A DNA stretch of 64,000 nucleotides, taken from contig NC_045147.1 of NCBI RefSeq assembly GCF_008831285.2, positions 16,656,854 to 16,720,853 of the forward strand, read 5' to 3'. The DNA is from Nymphaea colorata (lineage: Eukaryota > Streptophyta > Magnoliopsida > Nymphaeales > Nymphaeaceae). Below the pieces are notes generated by a model. It worked only from the letters and a program-made list of their open reading frames with translations, had not been told where the DNA came from and made no database searches. Positions 34,357 through 47,000 of this stretch are shown here, piece by piece (the first letter of the stretch is position 1; every line of letters begins with the position of its first letter). The translations under genes were made by a program, and so were the position numbers.

Positions 34357-35219
34357 ATGAGAATTGGTGAAACAAACATTCTCTAAAAAGGCTAAGTGAC
34401 GAATACCCAAATCTTGATATCTGTAGTAAAATATACAAGATCTTGTCATATTCTGCCAATTAAACATAATCTAAGATGCTAAGTAGCAAAATACCCAAAT
34501 TTTTGGTTCTTTAGTGAAAAAAGCAAGATCCCGGGTCTTGTTTCCCAAATCTAGATCGTAAGAACTGTACTATAATAGGATTGGTTGCATTGGAAAAAAG
34601 GTTTTCTTTATGTTGGTGATTGTTGAGCACTCGAAAGGAATTTTTCAAGGCTTTCGACAAATTGATATTATTGAAAAATGAGTTCCAATAGCAACTGAAT
34701 CGTGCACTTGGGAGTTCGTGCAAGATTTAGCCCCTCAAATCTCAAGAGTGCAAGTTGTTTTCATCAATTATAACAATATAATTTCACTTAGTGGTTCCTC
34801 TCATAAAATAAACGCCAGTTGGATGATTGGTATACGAGATTGACTACCCCTCAAAGAGTTGGTGCAGGATTTAGCCCCCCGCCCCTGCCATCCCGCTAAT
34901 TTTTTTAAATTATGCGTAAAATAAAACAAAAATATATTCATCTTATATAAAAATTTTGCAAAATTATATTTCGGCCTCTACCAAAATTTTGAAACTATAA
35001 TTTGACCTCCTTCATGAAGAATTCTCAGCTCTACTCTTGATGGGGCAGGTTCTTGGAACACTATAACAAGTTTTTCATAAATATATTTCATTTTTTGAGA
35101 AGATTCATGAGACAAAAATAATGTATTACAATTACCAAACAACCCCAAAAAAAGCTGGTTACTTCGCCACTTCCTTACCTTCTAATTTTTCATCTTCCCA
35201 TGTATATTTTAGAAGATGA

Positions 35220-36715
<1,496 letters not shown>

Positions 36716-37971
36716 AAGGCCACGTTTGATGCACATGGATTTTAGCATCAGGGTAAAATTGCCGATTTTGTACGGCTTTTCGTGATGCAATCAATCGCAG
36801 TAAAAATCTCCTCGCCGAAACCCCTCCTTTACCGTGGATTTTTTTTTGCCCGTTCGGGCTTTGTCTGTTCTCACGCCGCACGCGATGGAGCAGCCGGCGA
36901 TTCCACCCTGGCTTCTCCATTTTCATTTTCGCAGTGGACAGCCTGCGAACTCTCCCTCTCCGTGCAGGGGAACTCACTCTCCGGCGACCACTTGCTTTTC
37001 CGGCGACAAAAAGTTCTCCTGCAACGTGCGGCTGATCCAGGTGAGGCTCTATTTGTTATGCCCGCGTTAAGATGGGCTGTTTGGGAACCCTACCGCCTCT
37101 CTTCTTGCTCATTCGGGTGAATAGAGGAGGAGTTAAGAGAGAATGAGGAAGGGAGAGAATGAGAGCCAAAGAGAGCGAGAGAGAGAATGAAAGAGTGAGA
37201 AAGGGAGCACGAGAGACGAGGAAGGGGGACGGAAGAGAAGAGGGGGGATAGAGAGAGAGAGAGGAACGCGAGGAAGAAGAAGGGCACTAATAGTAATGGT
37301 AAAATCGTTTGAGATTTTCAATTTTTTATTTTAATCGTTAATTTTTCTTTTGGATTAATGGTTTGGGCAATTAGCTTGCCCATCTGAATAAAGGAATTCC
37401 AGTTTTAACAATTGATGGCATGAGTTTTGTGACGTAGAAAAATTAGTACGTTGGGTAAATTTTGGGGTTTTCCTTTCGATATGAAGAAAAATTGAGTGAT
37501 GAGTGTGGGAGAGCCTTGTAACAGTATATGAATCACTCTTTTACTCTGCTGGCTTCGATTACTGCCTGCTCATGTATCTTTTCTGCAAAACTAAGGAAGC
37601 TTCGGTCAGCTTTCAAGGATGGGGGTTCTGTTACTGCTGGAAATGCTTCTGAGATCAGGTCTGCATTTACTTTTACTCTGCATAACTAGCTGATTGTGTT
37701 ATATGATTTATTCCCAGTAGTTGTGACATAGTGTCCAGCTCAAAACATTTGTTGCACATGATGCTTTTAGTTTGAATAATTTTTTCTGATGTTATGGGGA
37801 AAAGAATCATCACGATTCTGTGTTTCTGTGAGTTTTTTTTTTGAGTTTTTTTTTTGCTAGCCAAGAAAAACGTAAACTTTATTCTTGTTCTGCTTAGCTT
37901 ATGTTGGATCTCTCCAGCTTCCCAATCACATTTTCTTCTTATTGATGTCAAAATACCAAGTTACCTGCAGG

Positions 37972-39115
37972 CTATGTCACACGGATACGGCTGGGAAGGT
38001 CAAGTACCGGCGTCGACACGCCGACACGGGGATCCCGACACGGGGACACCGCAGGATACGTTTTGGATCGGGTCTGGGTCAGACCCGATCCAAACCAACC
38101 CGATTTTCTTTTAAACCGTCGTTTTCTCTTTACGCGACTTTACCCTCCGACAGTCGACTTTCCTTACCTCGACGACTTCCACGGCAGCACAGTTCGGCAA
38201 TGGCGGGCGACGGCGACGGCGACATCTGGTGGCGTCCGGCGGCAGCCGGCGACAGACAGGTAAGTGTTTTATCTATTATTTTCGACATTAGAAGTTAGGG
38301 TTTCAACTTTCATTTAGGGATTTTTTAGATTGGGTATTTCTTACCGATTTTGGGATGTTTTGGTTTGAAGATTGGACGGTTAAGGATCCTATTCTTCACT
38401 GCTATGTGCGATATTTTCTTTTTTTTGTTTGATTTTGGGATTTGGGGATTTTGCCGATTTGGGGATTTTGCCTTCGTTGTTGTTGATGATGCTAGATATG
38501 TAGCCTTCGTTGTTGTTGATGATGCTAGATATGTAGCCTTCGTTGTTGTTGAAGATGCTAGATATGTAGCAGGTTCAGCTACATAATCGATCGCAGCTAG
38601 ATATTATAGATGAACTCGGCTGTTGTTGGGAAATTAATGATTCTATTGGCTTCTAGCATGCAATCTAGATGGCATTAACATATAAAATGTTAATTTTAGA
38701 AGTTTAACATGATAGTATGCATATTTCCTCGGCTGTTTTATTTCAGACGTTTTATGTTCATTATATGTTTTGTAACTGCATGTTTATGTTCATTATATGT
38801 TTAATGTAGTATGGCGAGGAAAGGAAAAACAGTGTCTCAGTCTCAACCTACAAGTTGTGGTTCTGGAGGTTCTGGATCAGCTGCGTCTATTGCACAGCCA
38901 CTTTGTTTGAGACTTTCTTGCTTATGTCTTAGTAGTTATCACTTTTGAGATTGGTGATGAACAATGTTTTGTTTGAGACTTTCTTTATTATCATTTTTAA
39001 TTTTTTTGAATATAATATTCACCGTATCCGCGTATCCTAAAATTTGGAAAATGCCGTGTCCCCGTACCCGTACCCGTATCTATAGGATACCCGTACCCGT
39101 ATCCGTGTGACATAG
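37972..39115. mobile_element. Nested TIR element, hAT-like
   Basis: Termini CTATGTCACACGGATACGG and its reverse complement, 19 bases nearly exact, with CCTGCAGG on both sides (37,964-37,971 and 39,116-39,123), consistent with an 8-base hAT target duplication. Because CCTGCAGG is itself palindromic, the exact element ends are ambiguous by a base or two. Sub-terminal tracts of GTACCCGTATC-type repeats occur at the right end. A short frame near 38,813 (MARKGKTVSQSQ) is too short to assign. Confidence 0.7.
38470..38572 (+). repeat. 33-bp unit repeated three times
   Basis: Unit GCCTTCGTTGTTGTTGATGA plus TGCTAGATATGTA occurs three times in a row inside the nested element; the third has one change (GAAGAT). 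The frame remains open through it because 33 is a multiple of 3. Confidence 0.9.
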
Positions 39116-39761
39116 CCTGCAGGTAGGAGGATTTCTTTCCAGGCTTGTAGTGACAGCAACGATAACAACTTTCATAATGCAACGGTCAATTTTTTTGTCC
39201 ATGAAAAAGTTTTCTTGCATACCAAACATTGAATATTTTACCCTTCAAAAAAATTCCAGGCCATCAAACATGGCCTGAAACAAGGAAAAGAAAAATTTAC
39301 CATCTTTTCAGTTTACCGTGGAGAATTTTCCTTGAAAAAATTCCCCCTCAAAAGAATCCAGGCCATCAAACGTGTAACGGAAAATTTTTCCGAATATTCA
39401 AGGATCTAGAACTGCTGCTTTGGGTCTACGGTAGCATACAAATCCTAAACATCTTTAGTTTATTTTTAATGGTAGAAAGTCATGTTTTATGTCATGCTCT
39501 TGATAAAAAGGAATGAATCATGTTGCTTCTTGCATTGCCGCTCATTTTAACATACTAATACTGTCATTCTAAACTATTATTTAATTCAGGTGAATCACTA
39601 ATGCCTTTCCCAAGAAAGTCTCATTGGTGGAATTGATGAGATACGTTTGATTTGCTTTTAGACGTTGAAAGAAAACGCTAACAATAGAGAATAGACAAAA
39701 GCAAGTGAAGAATATAAGAAGGATGGGCATTAATCATATAACCACACATTAAGTCTTTTGA

Positions 39762-40081
39762 GCCATATAGACTGGAGCAACATATGTATGACATCAAACC
39801 TCTTGGGAGGGTCATTAATCACAAAGTGCTTCTAACCTTCATGACATTTGCTTGCAACTTCAAGTATGAATGTTCAGGAATGTTAATCAGAATCTCTTTA
39901 AGTTTGGGTATTTTTGAACTGGAATTGAAACTGAAAACTGAGACCAATCTAGAACATCATGAAGCGGAACACGTAGCCATCGAAAATCGGCACCGGCACG
40001 CAACCAGCCAGTATGGATTCAATGACCCTGGGACTGGCGACTTCATACCCACTTAGGTAGAGACAGTACTTGGTGTTCATG
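39762..40081 (-). pseudogene. GT47 exostosin-like pseudogene, 3' end in copy B
   Basis: The minus strand reads [21 protein letters not shown] and [17 protein letters not shown], then a frameshift, then sequence matching the conserved C-terminal tail. It is the partner of the copy A pseudogene but lacks its middle part (NANISEGFN...). The homology to copy A ends at about 40,081. Confidence 0.8.
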
Positions 40082-40089
40082 TTGGACAA

Positions 40090-40880
40090 CTGATTTGAAT
40101 CATGCCTAGGCGTCACCATAATATTGAAATAATAGCTGAATCTGAATCTGCACGCATAGCCTTCCCAGGCCTGCTCTAGAAAAATGGATGGACAGCTCAT
40201 ACTTTTGATGTTAGGAAACCATAACACACATTGGAAAAAGTGATTTAAGAATGGATTCATTGAGATCGACATTAATTAATGAGTGGATCTTTGTAACCTG
40301 GTATGCTGGAGACTATGCTCATGCTGGTGAGTCTGTGAGGGCACAAATCTAGGATCTTGGATTGATGAGGATTGATGGAGAGATGAGGTCCAATGTTGTT
40401 CTCTTGATCCCACAACCTTGAGCAAATCTTGATTGAGCAAATCTTGATTAAACATTTATTGCCTCAAGAGTGCAATTAAATGGCATTATAAGGTAGTGCA
40501 TAGTTGGTTGAGTTAAGGGCATGTATAAGGTAGGTTTTTAGTTTGATTCTTATTTGTGTCATAAGTGATGTGACACTGTATCTAAGTTGAAGGGTGCACT
40601 ATCACCATCGGTAATGTTAAAGAAGTCTAGAACCCCAAAGGTAGGGGGAATTGAGGGACCTTTGGGTTTCTTTTTTGGTGGTGGATTGTTAACCTCCTTC
40701 TCACCTCCACTGAGTGCAATGACAAGAATGCACTTGTTAGTCATTAAAACTAAATTAAGTGCATGACTGAAGGATGATTTTGATAAAGACCTATTAATAT
40801 TGTATAGTTTGTAGAATGTGGCATTGGAATTAGCACATGCAAACTTGCTGCTTCCAATCACTGTTTACAGCTAGTTGATG
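40090..40880. other. Spacer within the decayed GT47 locus
   Basis: No exon recognised. It separates 3' and 5' remnants of what was probably one GT47 gene on the minus strand. Confidence 0.4.
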
Positions 40881-40889
40881 TGAGGAATA

Positions 40890-41992
40890 ATGGCTGGTGC
40901 AAATGTGCTTTCCACAAAGGCTTCGAATAACGGGTTAAGAAGTAAAGAAAAACTGAAGGAATGTGGTGGAGATTCTGATGACTGCTCACATTCGGTGAAG
41001 ATCCACAACGCCGGCCTTGGAGGCGACAAACCTTCTCATTCTTTGAACACTGAAAGGGAGGAAGTAGAGCAAGGCCTGCTCTGGATCACTGGTGATAAAA
41101 GGGCAGCCTCTGCTTGTCCATCTCTTGGATGAAATGGCCCTCAATCGAGTACACTCTCATGCTAGACCCGTCATGGAAAATGGGCGGCTCCCCTTCCCTG
41201 TAGATCCATATCTTCAGCCTCTTCTCCATCTCTATGTAGCTCCTGTTTACACCAGGCATGGCTGCTCAATAACTTGATCAGTAACAAGATTCAAATGCCA
41301 TGTACAAATTATAAGCTTGTTGCTAAAAGACTCTTGAAGTGGTCAAGGCCTGATCAACTCCTAGGAAGCTTGATCACTAGTTCTTTTTACTTTTTGTAAA
41401 AGAAGTCAAATACAAAGTTGATTTACTGATGAAATGCATAAGAATTGTGGTATATGGCCCCCTTCGGCATGAGGCACTGGCGCTTCTGAGAAATGTAGTT
41501 TCTCGCCAGAACAGCCCTTCTAATGGTCGCCCTCGACCTGGCAAGACCCTCCTCCAATTTCTCCAACCTGCTCGTCTCAACACCTCTGCCTCTCTTCTTC
41601 CTCTGCAGCCAAAGAGGATAGTTACAGTCAGAAAAAACTGGTTGGCCATTTCAATTGATCAGTGAAAGAAGATAAAAAGAGTTTAATTAGCTGAGCTCGA
41701 ATTCCTACTGTAATCACTAAAGCATTCGAGACGGTGCTGAGTGTGGCGTTGGGCGTTGCAGGGGCAGACTCGATGGGAGGCGCAGGCATCAGTGCTGGGG
41801 CAAAGTCAGTGGGAGGGACAGGCATGGGTGCTGGAGAAGAATCAGTGGGAGCAGGGGCAGACATGGTTACAAGGAAGAGATGAAAGAAGGAAGTCCGGAG
41901 GAACTTGTTCCGCTGCCATTGTAGGAATCGAAGTCGGCCACAGACAGCATGAGCACCAACAGGAAAAGAAAGGCTGACAAGGCTCCTCTCAT
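40890..41992 (-). pseudogene. GT47 exostosin-like pseudogene, 5' exons
   Basis: On the minus strand, ATG at 41,992 opens MRGALSAFLFLLVLMLSV, a signal-anchor-like segment, followed after a frameshift by a Pro/Ala/Ser-rich stem (APAPTDSSPAPMPVPPTD). Next comes EEGLARSRATIRRAVLARN...PKGAIYHNSYAFHQ (exon ending near 41,437 at a GTAAAT donor), then [20 protein letters not shown] and [13 protein letters not shown], and in a shifted frame [18 protein letters not shown]. This is the N-terminal half of a Golgi type II GT47 enzyme. Frame changes and the missing middle make it a pseudogene. Confidence 0.8.
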
Positions 41993-41999
41993 ATTGCAG

Positions 42000-43650
42000 C
42001 ATGCGCTTCTGCTTCTCCTTCTTGGGGCTCCGTCAGAGCAACCAACAGCAGCCTGCTACCGCCGTTGGTCTGAAAAACTCTTCGCACCAACATGCGTGGG
42101 CGGTACGTTTCAAACCACTTCTTGTTTCTGCCCCCATTGAATAGATGCAATTAAATTAAATTCGTGTAAACTTGTTATGACGTTTAGGTGCTTAAAAATT
42201 GTCTATAATGTGAACATCTTCAGGCCCTACTTACTTAACACCATTTATATATAGCATGGAAAGTGAAAGTGGTTTAGTTTCAAAAGTAAGCACTATGCCT
42301 TGGAATATGTTAATACATGCAATGTTTATGTTCATAACTGCCAAGACAAAGCTTAGGGCTAAAAGTCTATCATCTTGAGATATATGATATTATATAATGC
42401 TTTTCCATATGGACTTTTCTTTCTTTTAAATGAGACTGTTCACTTTATAGAAGGAGATCATTAAAAAAAAAAAAAGTATTATTACAGCTTTCCAATTGAC
42501 GTAACCCATTTTCTATTATGATTCAAGGGTAATGAAGGTGGATGCATATTTTGATAAGTGTGGACAACTTCATGCCCCTACCATAGACCTTATTGTAAAT
42601 TGCATTGACAGAAAGTCATATCTCCACAATAAATGCTTGACTCGAATGCTTAGACCACGGAAAATTTATGGGGTCATTGCTTGGGAAAGAAGTATTGCTT
42701 ACTGCACTTGGAGTCTAACTAACCATGTTCTTAAGTTCGTCACGTTACTTGAAACCATAGGCCAGTTTTGCAATTTCTAATCTAAATCTAATCTGGCTAG
42801 ATTGGCTCAAGAAAACCCAAAACCCCCATTTAGACAAAAGAACAAGAAAAATTCTAATTCTGTATCTAAGTTTAATATTTTGTGCAGTTAATTAAATTTA
42901 ACAATATCTTAATTTCATACATACGTCCTAATATGATTCCCACATATGTTAATGAGCCAGGGTTGGTAATGAAAGCTGTCATCCAATTAAGACCCAAAGT
43001 GGGTCATGGCTACCATGCCTGCAGTCACGCTTTGACTCTTACAAGATGTAAAGAAATCTGTCGCCGGTCTCAAAACAATTTTGTTCTTTAAGAGAAAGTG
43101 AAAAATTTATTGAAAAAATTCCCAAGGACCAACAAAGACACATCTGAATTTTAAACTGTCCGATTGCTTGAATTTTGAAAGAAATTCAAATGCAAGTGTC
43201 CTTTTGTTGTACCAAGAAAAGTTGAAAGGCTTTTTGGAAAGAAAAATCTTGTGCATCTAATTCATTTGCAGCAGTAATTCCTACATTTAGCTACTTGAAG
43301 AAGCAATGGTGTTAGATTGTGATGCTGGTTTTAGCTCCGATCCATTGTAGGCTATAAGGGGGAATGAAAGAACAGTTTGTGAATGTCCAAATATTCAACA
43401 AATGTGTTTCAAAAACTAAAGCAGATTCATGTAACACGAGTTTTAGTAATTCATGCGTTTATCCCAATTCAAAGTTATTGTTATATTATCCAAAGACGTT
43501 TAATTAGGTCCGGACCCACCCGTATCGAGATTCAAAATCCCCTTCCTGACTGGTTGGACCCACCCGGTTTGTACCGAGTCGAGTCCAAGGTTTTGAATTC
43601 TAGCGCAACGTCCAAGTCAATGTCAACGGTCGAGTCTCCCTCCTTTCTTC
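42000..43650. other. Intergenic upstream of XLG
   Basis: No recognised gene. A plus-strand open frame at 42,532-42,780 (82 codons) has no family I can name. The last few hundred bases are expected to hold the XLG promoter; no clear TATA box was pinned down. Confidence 0.4.
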
Positions 43651-43692
43651 TTCCCTCCCCCGCGTAAACCTGGTCGAAGGTGTTTAGTGGTG

Positions 43693-44016
43693 ATGGATGA
43701 CCGCGTCTCTCTCTCTCTCTCTCTCTCCCCCCACTTTTATTTCTTCTTCTCTCCTCGATTTCCCACGCTTGACTTTCAAAACGTCTTCAACTTGCAGTCT
43801 TTCGAGAAAGGACACATTCAGGGAAGTAGAGTTTTAAATTTCCATTATTGGGGAGAAGAGATTCAGGGGCTTGAGGTTCAGGCATTTGGGAAGTTCGGGT
43901 TCGGAATTCTGAGGGTTAGAGAGAGAGAGAGGGATGGCGGACATGGTGTCTCAGAAATCATGGGAAGAGTTCCTGAGGAAGATGCTTCCTCCTGGTGCCA
44001 TCTTGCCCGACTATGA
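43693..44016 (+). other. Possible overlapping upstream ORF in the XLG leader
   Basis: An ATG at 43,693 opens 107 codons that run past the XLG start (43,934) in another frame and stop at 44,016. The segment includes a CT-run leader typical of plant 5' UTRs. If the transcript starts upstream of 43,693, this would limit XLG translation. Transcript start unknown. Confidence 0.35.
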
Positions 44017-47000
44017 CCATCTGGACTACTCCATCGCCCTCGAATACGAAGGGCCACCTCTCGCCTGCGACCTCCCTCAGGTCGCGCCGGTCGACCTTCG
44101 TTTCGTCAGTGTCACGCTTCCGGCGTCCCCGACGGTTGATTCCTCCCTGCCCGTCCCTGTAGTGGAGCCACTCCCTCTCCGTGTTACTCGTTTTAATCGC
44201 TCCAACCGTGCCCATTGCCAACCTATAGACGCAAATCAGGCGACCCCTCCTCCAAGAAAACCGCGTGATCGTCGTTCCGACGACTCTACTCCTGCTGTGC
44301 CTTGTAATGTGCGTAAAGTTGGCAATGGCGTCATTGGTTCGAATGATAGAGATGCAAAGAATTCAGATGCGGTAACCCCACAATTGGCATCGGACGACCG
44401 CGACCATAAAGTGTCGAATCACCTTCCTACTTCGTCTGCTTCTAGTTATGGAGTTTCTTCCTCAGACTGCAAGTCGGCAGCTCCGGAAACAGGGGACTCC
44501 TGCAACGGAACCGTGTTATCCGAGAGAGTGAGTCACGACTTGGAGAGCTCGGATGATGTTTCTGCGATTGCTGCTTCTATTTCGTGTTCTGTCGGGCTGA
44601 AAAACATCTGTAAGTCGGGTTTAGAACCAGAGGATTCTGACAGAAGAACTGTCCTCTCGGAACCAGAGGAAAATTGTGCTGTTTCAAGTTTGAAAGGTAT
44701 TGGATCATCTTCTTTGCCTGATTCTGGAACTGATTGTTCTAGTCATCACTCTCAGTCGATGGGAGTGGAAGCAAAAATTCCCCATGAAGCCTCTGTTTCT
44801 GAAACAAAAGATGATGAAAATAGTTCGGACCATGTTGGACCATCCAACTTGCGCGCTTCTATACCAGGTCACTCTGAGGAAGTAGAAATGGAGGCATCAG
44901 ATAAGGCCATCTCCACCCGCAACTCTGATGACGAACATGAATCGGCTTTGGGGTCGAAGAGGCTTCACTCTGTTGTTTCATCCCCATCTTCAGTGGATGA
45001 GCGTACCTCATTGCCTTTGTGTCCCCCTGCTGCATCCACATCTTCCCCGAGCAATAGAATGAACCAGAGAGCCAACAGGAGGAGGCGAGTAATGCCTGTG
45101 ACGTTCGACACAATGGACGACTCTGAAGTTGATGATTCAGAGTTTTCTCTGTCAAGAACCGTGGATTCGTCCTCCCACGAATTCACTGATGGTGGATCTC
45201 GTCATCGAGGTGTCTTATGTAAGCCAAGAAAGAAACACATCTGTTCCAGGTGCGGGAGAGGAGTTTTCTTCAAGGGAACGTTGTCCTGCTTGGCGTGTGG
45301 AGCTGGGTACTGTGGCAACTGTGTACTCAGGGCCATGGGTTCAATGCCTGAAGGAAGGAAGTGCATTACTTGCATTGGGCAACCAATTGATGAATCAAAA
45401 AGGTCGAGGCTTGGCAGACCTTCGAGATTGTTGCATCAGCTTTACTGTCCTTTGGAGATCAAGCAAATCATGAAGGCAGAGATTGAGTGCCCTTCCAATC
45501 AACTGCGTTCCGAGCAGATCATTGTCAACGACAGGCCACTTAGTCGAGAAGAATTGGCGGAGTTGCAGGGCTGCCCCATACCCCCAAGAAGGTTGAAGCC
45601 AGGGAGATACTGGTACGACAAGGACTCAGGGTTCTGGGGAAAGGTGAGTTTCTCTTTTCTTATGCTTGAAAAATGCATTTCCTTTTGTTTCTATTTTGAC
45701 ACTGAATTCCTGATTTGTTTGGGATGCATGTGATGTTGAATAACAGGAGGGTAGAAAGCCTGATATGATCATAAGTTCTAAGTTGACTATTGGAGGAAAA
45801 CTCCAGGCAAAGGCGAGCAATGGGAACACTGAAGTTTACTTCAACGGCCGAGAAATTACAAAGGAAGAACGAAAAGTGCTACAAGTAAGATTATGGTTTC
45901 CGTTTCATGACTTATAAGCTGATCTTTGGAGAAAATTTTTATGAAGCTCTTATTTATCTGCTAAATGAATGTTAATTTAGATGTCACCAAGATTGATAGG
46001 CAAAATGAAGTGTAGAAATCATATATCGAAAATAGTTTCCATTTTTGTTACCGAACTAGCGCATTAGTGTTTGTCTGTGTGTGTTTACGTGAGCATGAGA
46101 GAGAGACAGAGAGAGAGAGAGATCAGCTCAAAAGAATCAGAACATATTTGAACATTAAACAATAAAAGGTAAAAAATAAAGAATAAAAATATGCATGGTC
46201 GTTAGACATTTGATGGATAAGATAAAAATTTAAGGGAAATTACGAGACATTTATCCCGCAGCTGACAGTTCTTTCTTTAGTCATTCAAATGCAACTGGGA
46301 TTCACGGGCAAGATGAAATCACTTAGATGCGAGCAGGTGAAAACATATTTAGCCGTAGGATATGAATTTAGAGCCAATGTAAAATTCAATACATATTTGG
46401 ACAAGAAAATTTTGGACACTTATTGAGCTGCAAACTCGTCGCTCAAGTGTTTAATATCCGTAGGATTTGATCTAACAAATACGTCAGAGATTTAAGTTAC
46501 CACCTGTCAGTTAATGGTTTTGCTATAAATAACTACTGGTGTTGCTTCCTCTTGGTGTTTGTTATTTGAAAAATGCACTCTATAGTTTTTTTCATATCAT
46601 CTCACGAATATGAGCATGAAAAATGTTCTGAGGAATGTGTTTGATAGGCTTATGTGATGGTCATTTTCTGCCTTCCTCATTTGCTTCATTTGCTATATGA
46701 AATACCCAAGTGGATTGTTTGATTCTTGTGTTATGCAATACAAAGTACAAACTTTCATGCACATGCAAATATTATTTTTATGTTATAAGAAATACTGCAA
46801 TTTATTATGGTGGAAAATGTATTCCACTATATACTTCCTTGTATAATCCTCCACTCTTATATCATCATAAGTACTTGAATCCGTTAAGCATTTCTTGGTT
46901 CTACCTGTGCACAAAATATTATATATTGTTACAGATTTTCAATTTTGATATGCTAACTTAATAGATCTTATGCTTGACAACATCTCTAGATTTTTGCTTT

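Larger units (their letters stand above)
36718..39374. mobile_element. TIR element with TAA target duplication, inserted in copy B
   Basis: The left end is GGCCACGTTTGATG and the right end, reverse-complemented, is CACGTTTGATGGCCTGGATT. TAA flanks both ends (36,715-36,717 and 39,375-39,377), and copy A has the uninterrupted site with one TAA (about 9,408). This is direct evidence of insertion with a 3-base duplication, as in PIF/Harbinger elements. A second element (37,972-39,115) is nested inside. No transposase domain recognised. Confidence 0.8.

Noticed and set aside
38470-38572. A CRISPR-like array
   Set aside because: Three directly abutting 33-bp units without spacers in a plant transposon; it is a tandem repeat.
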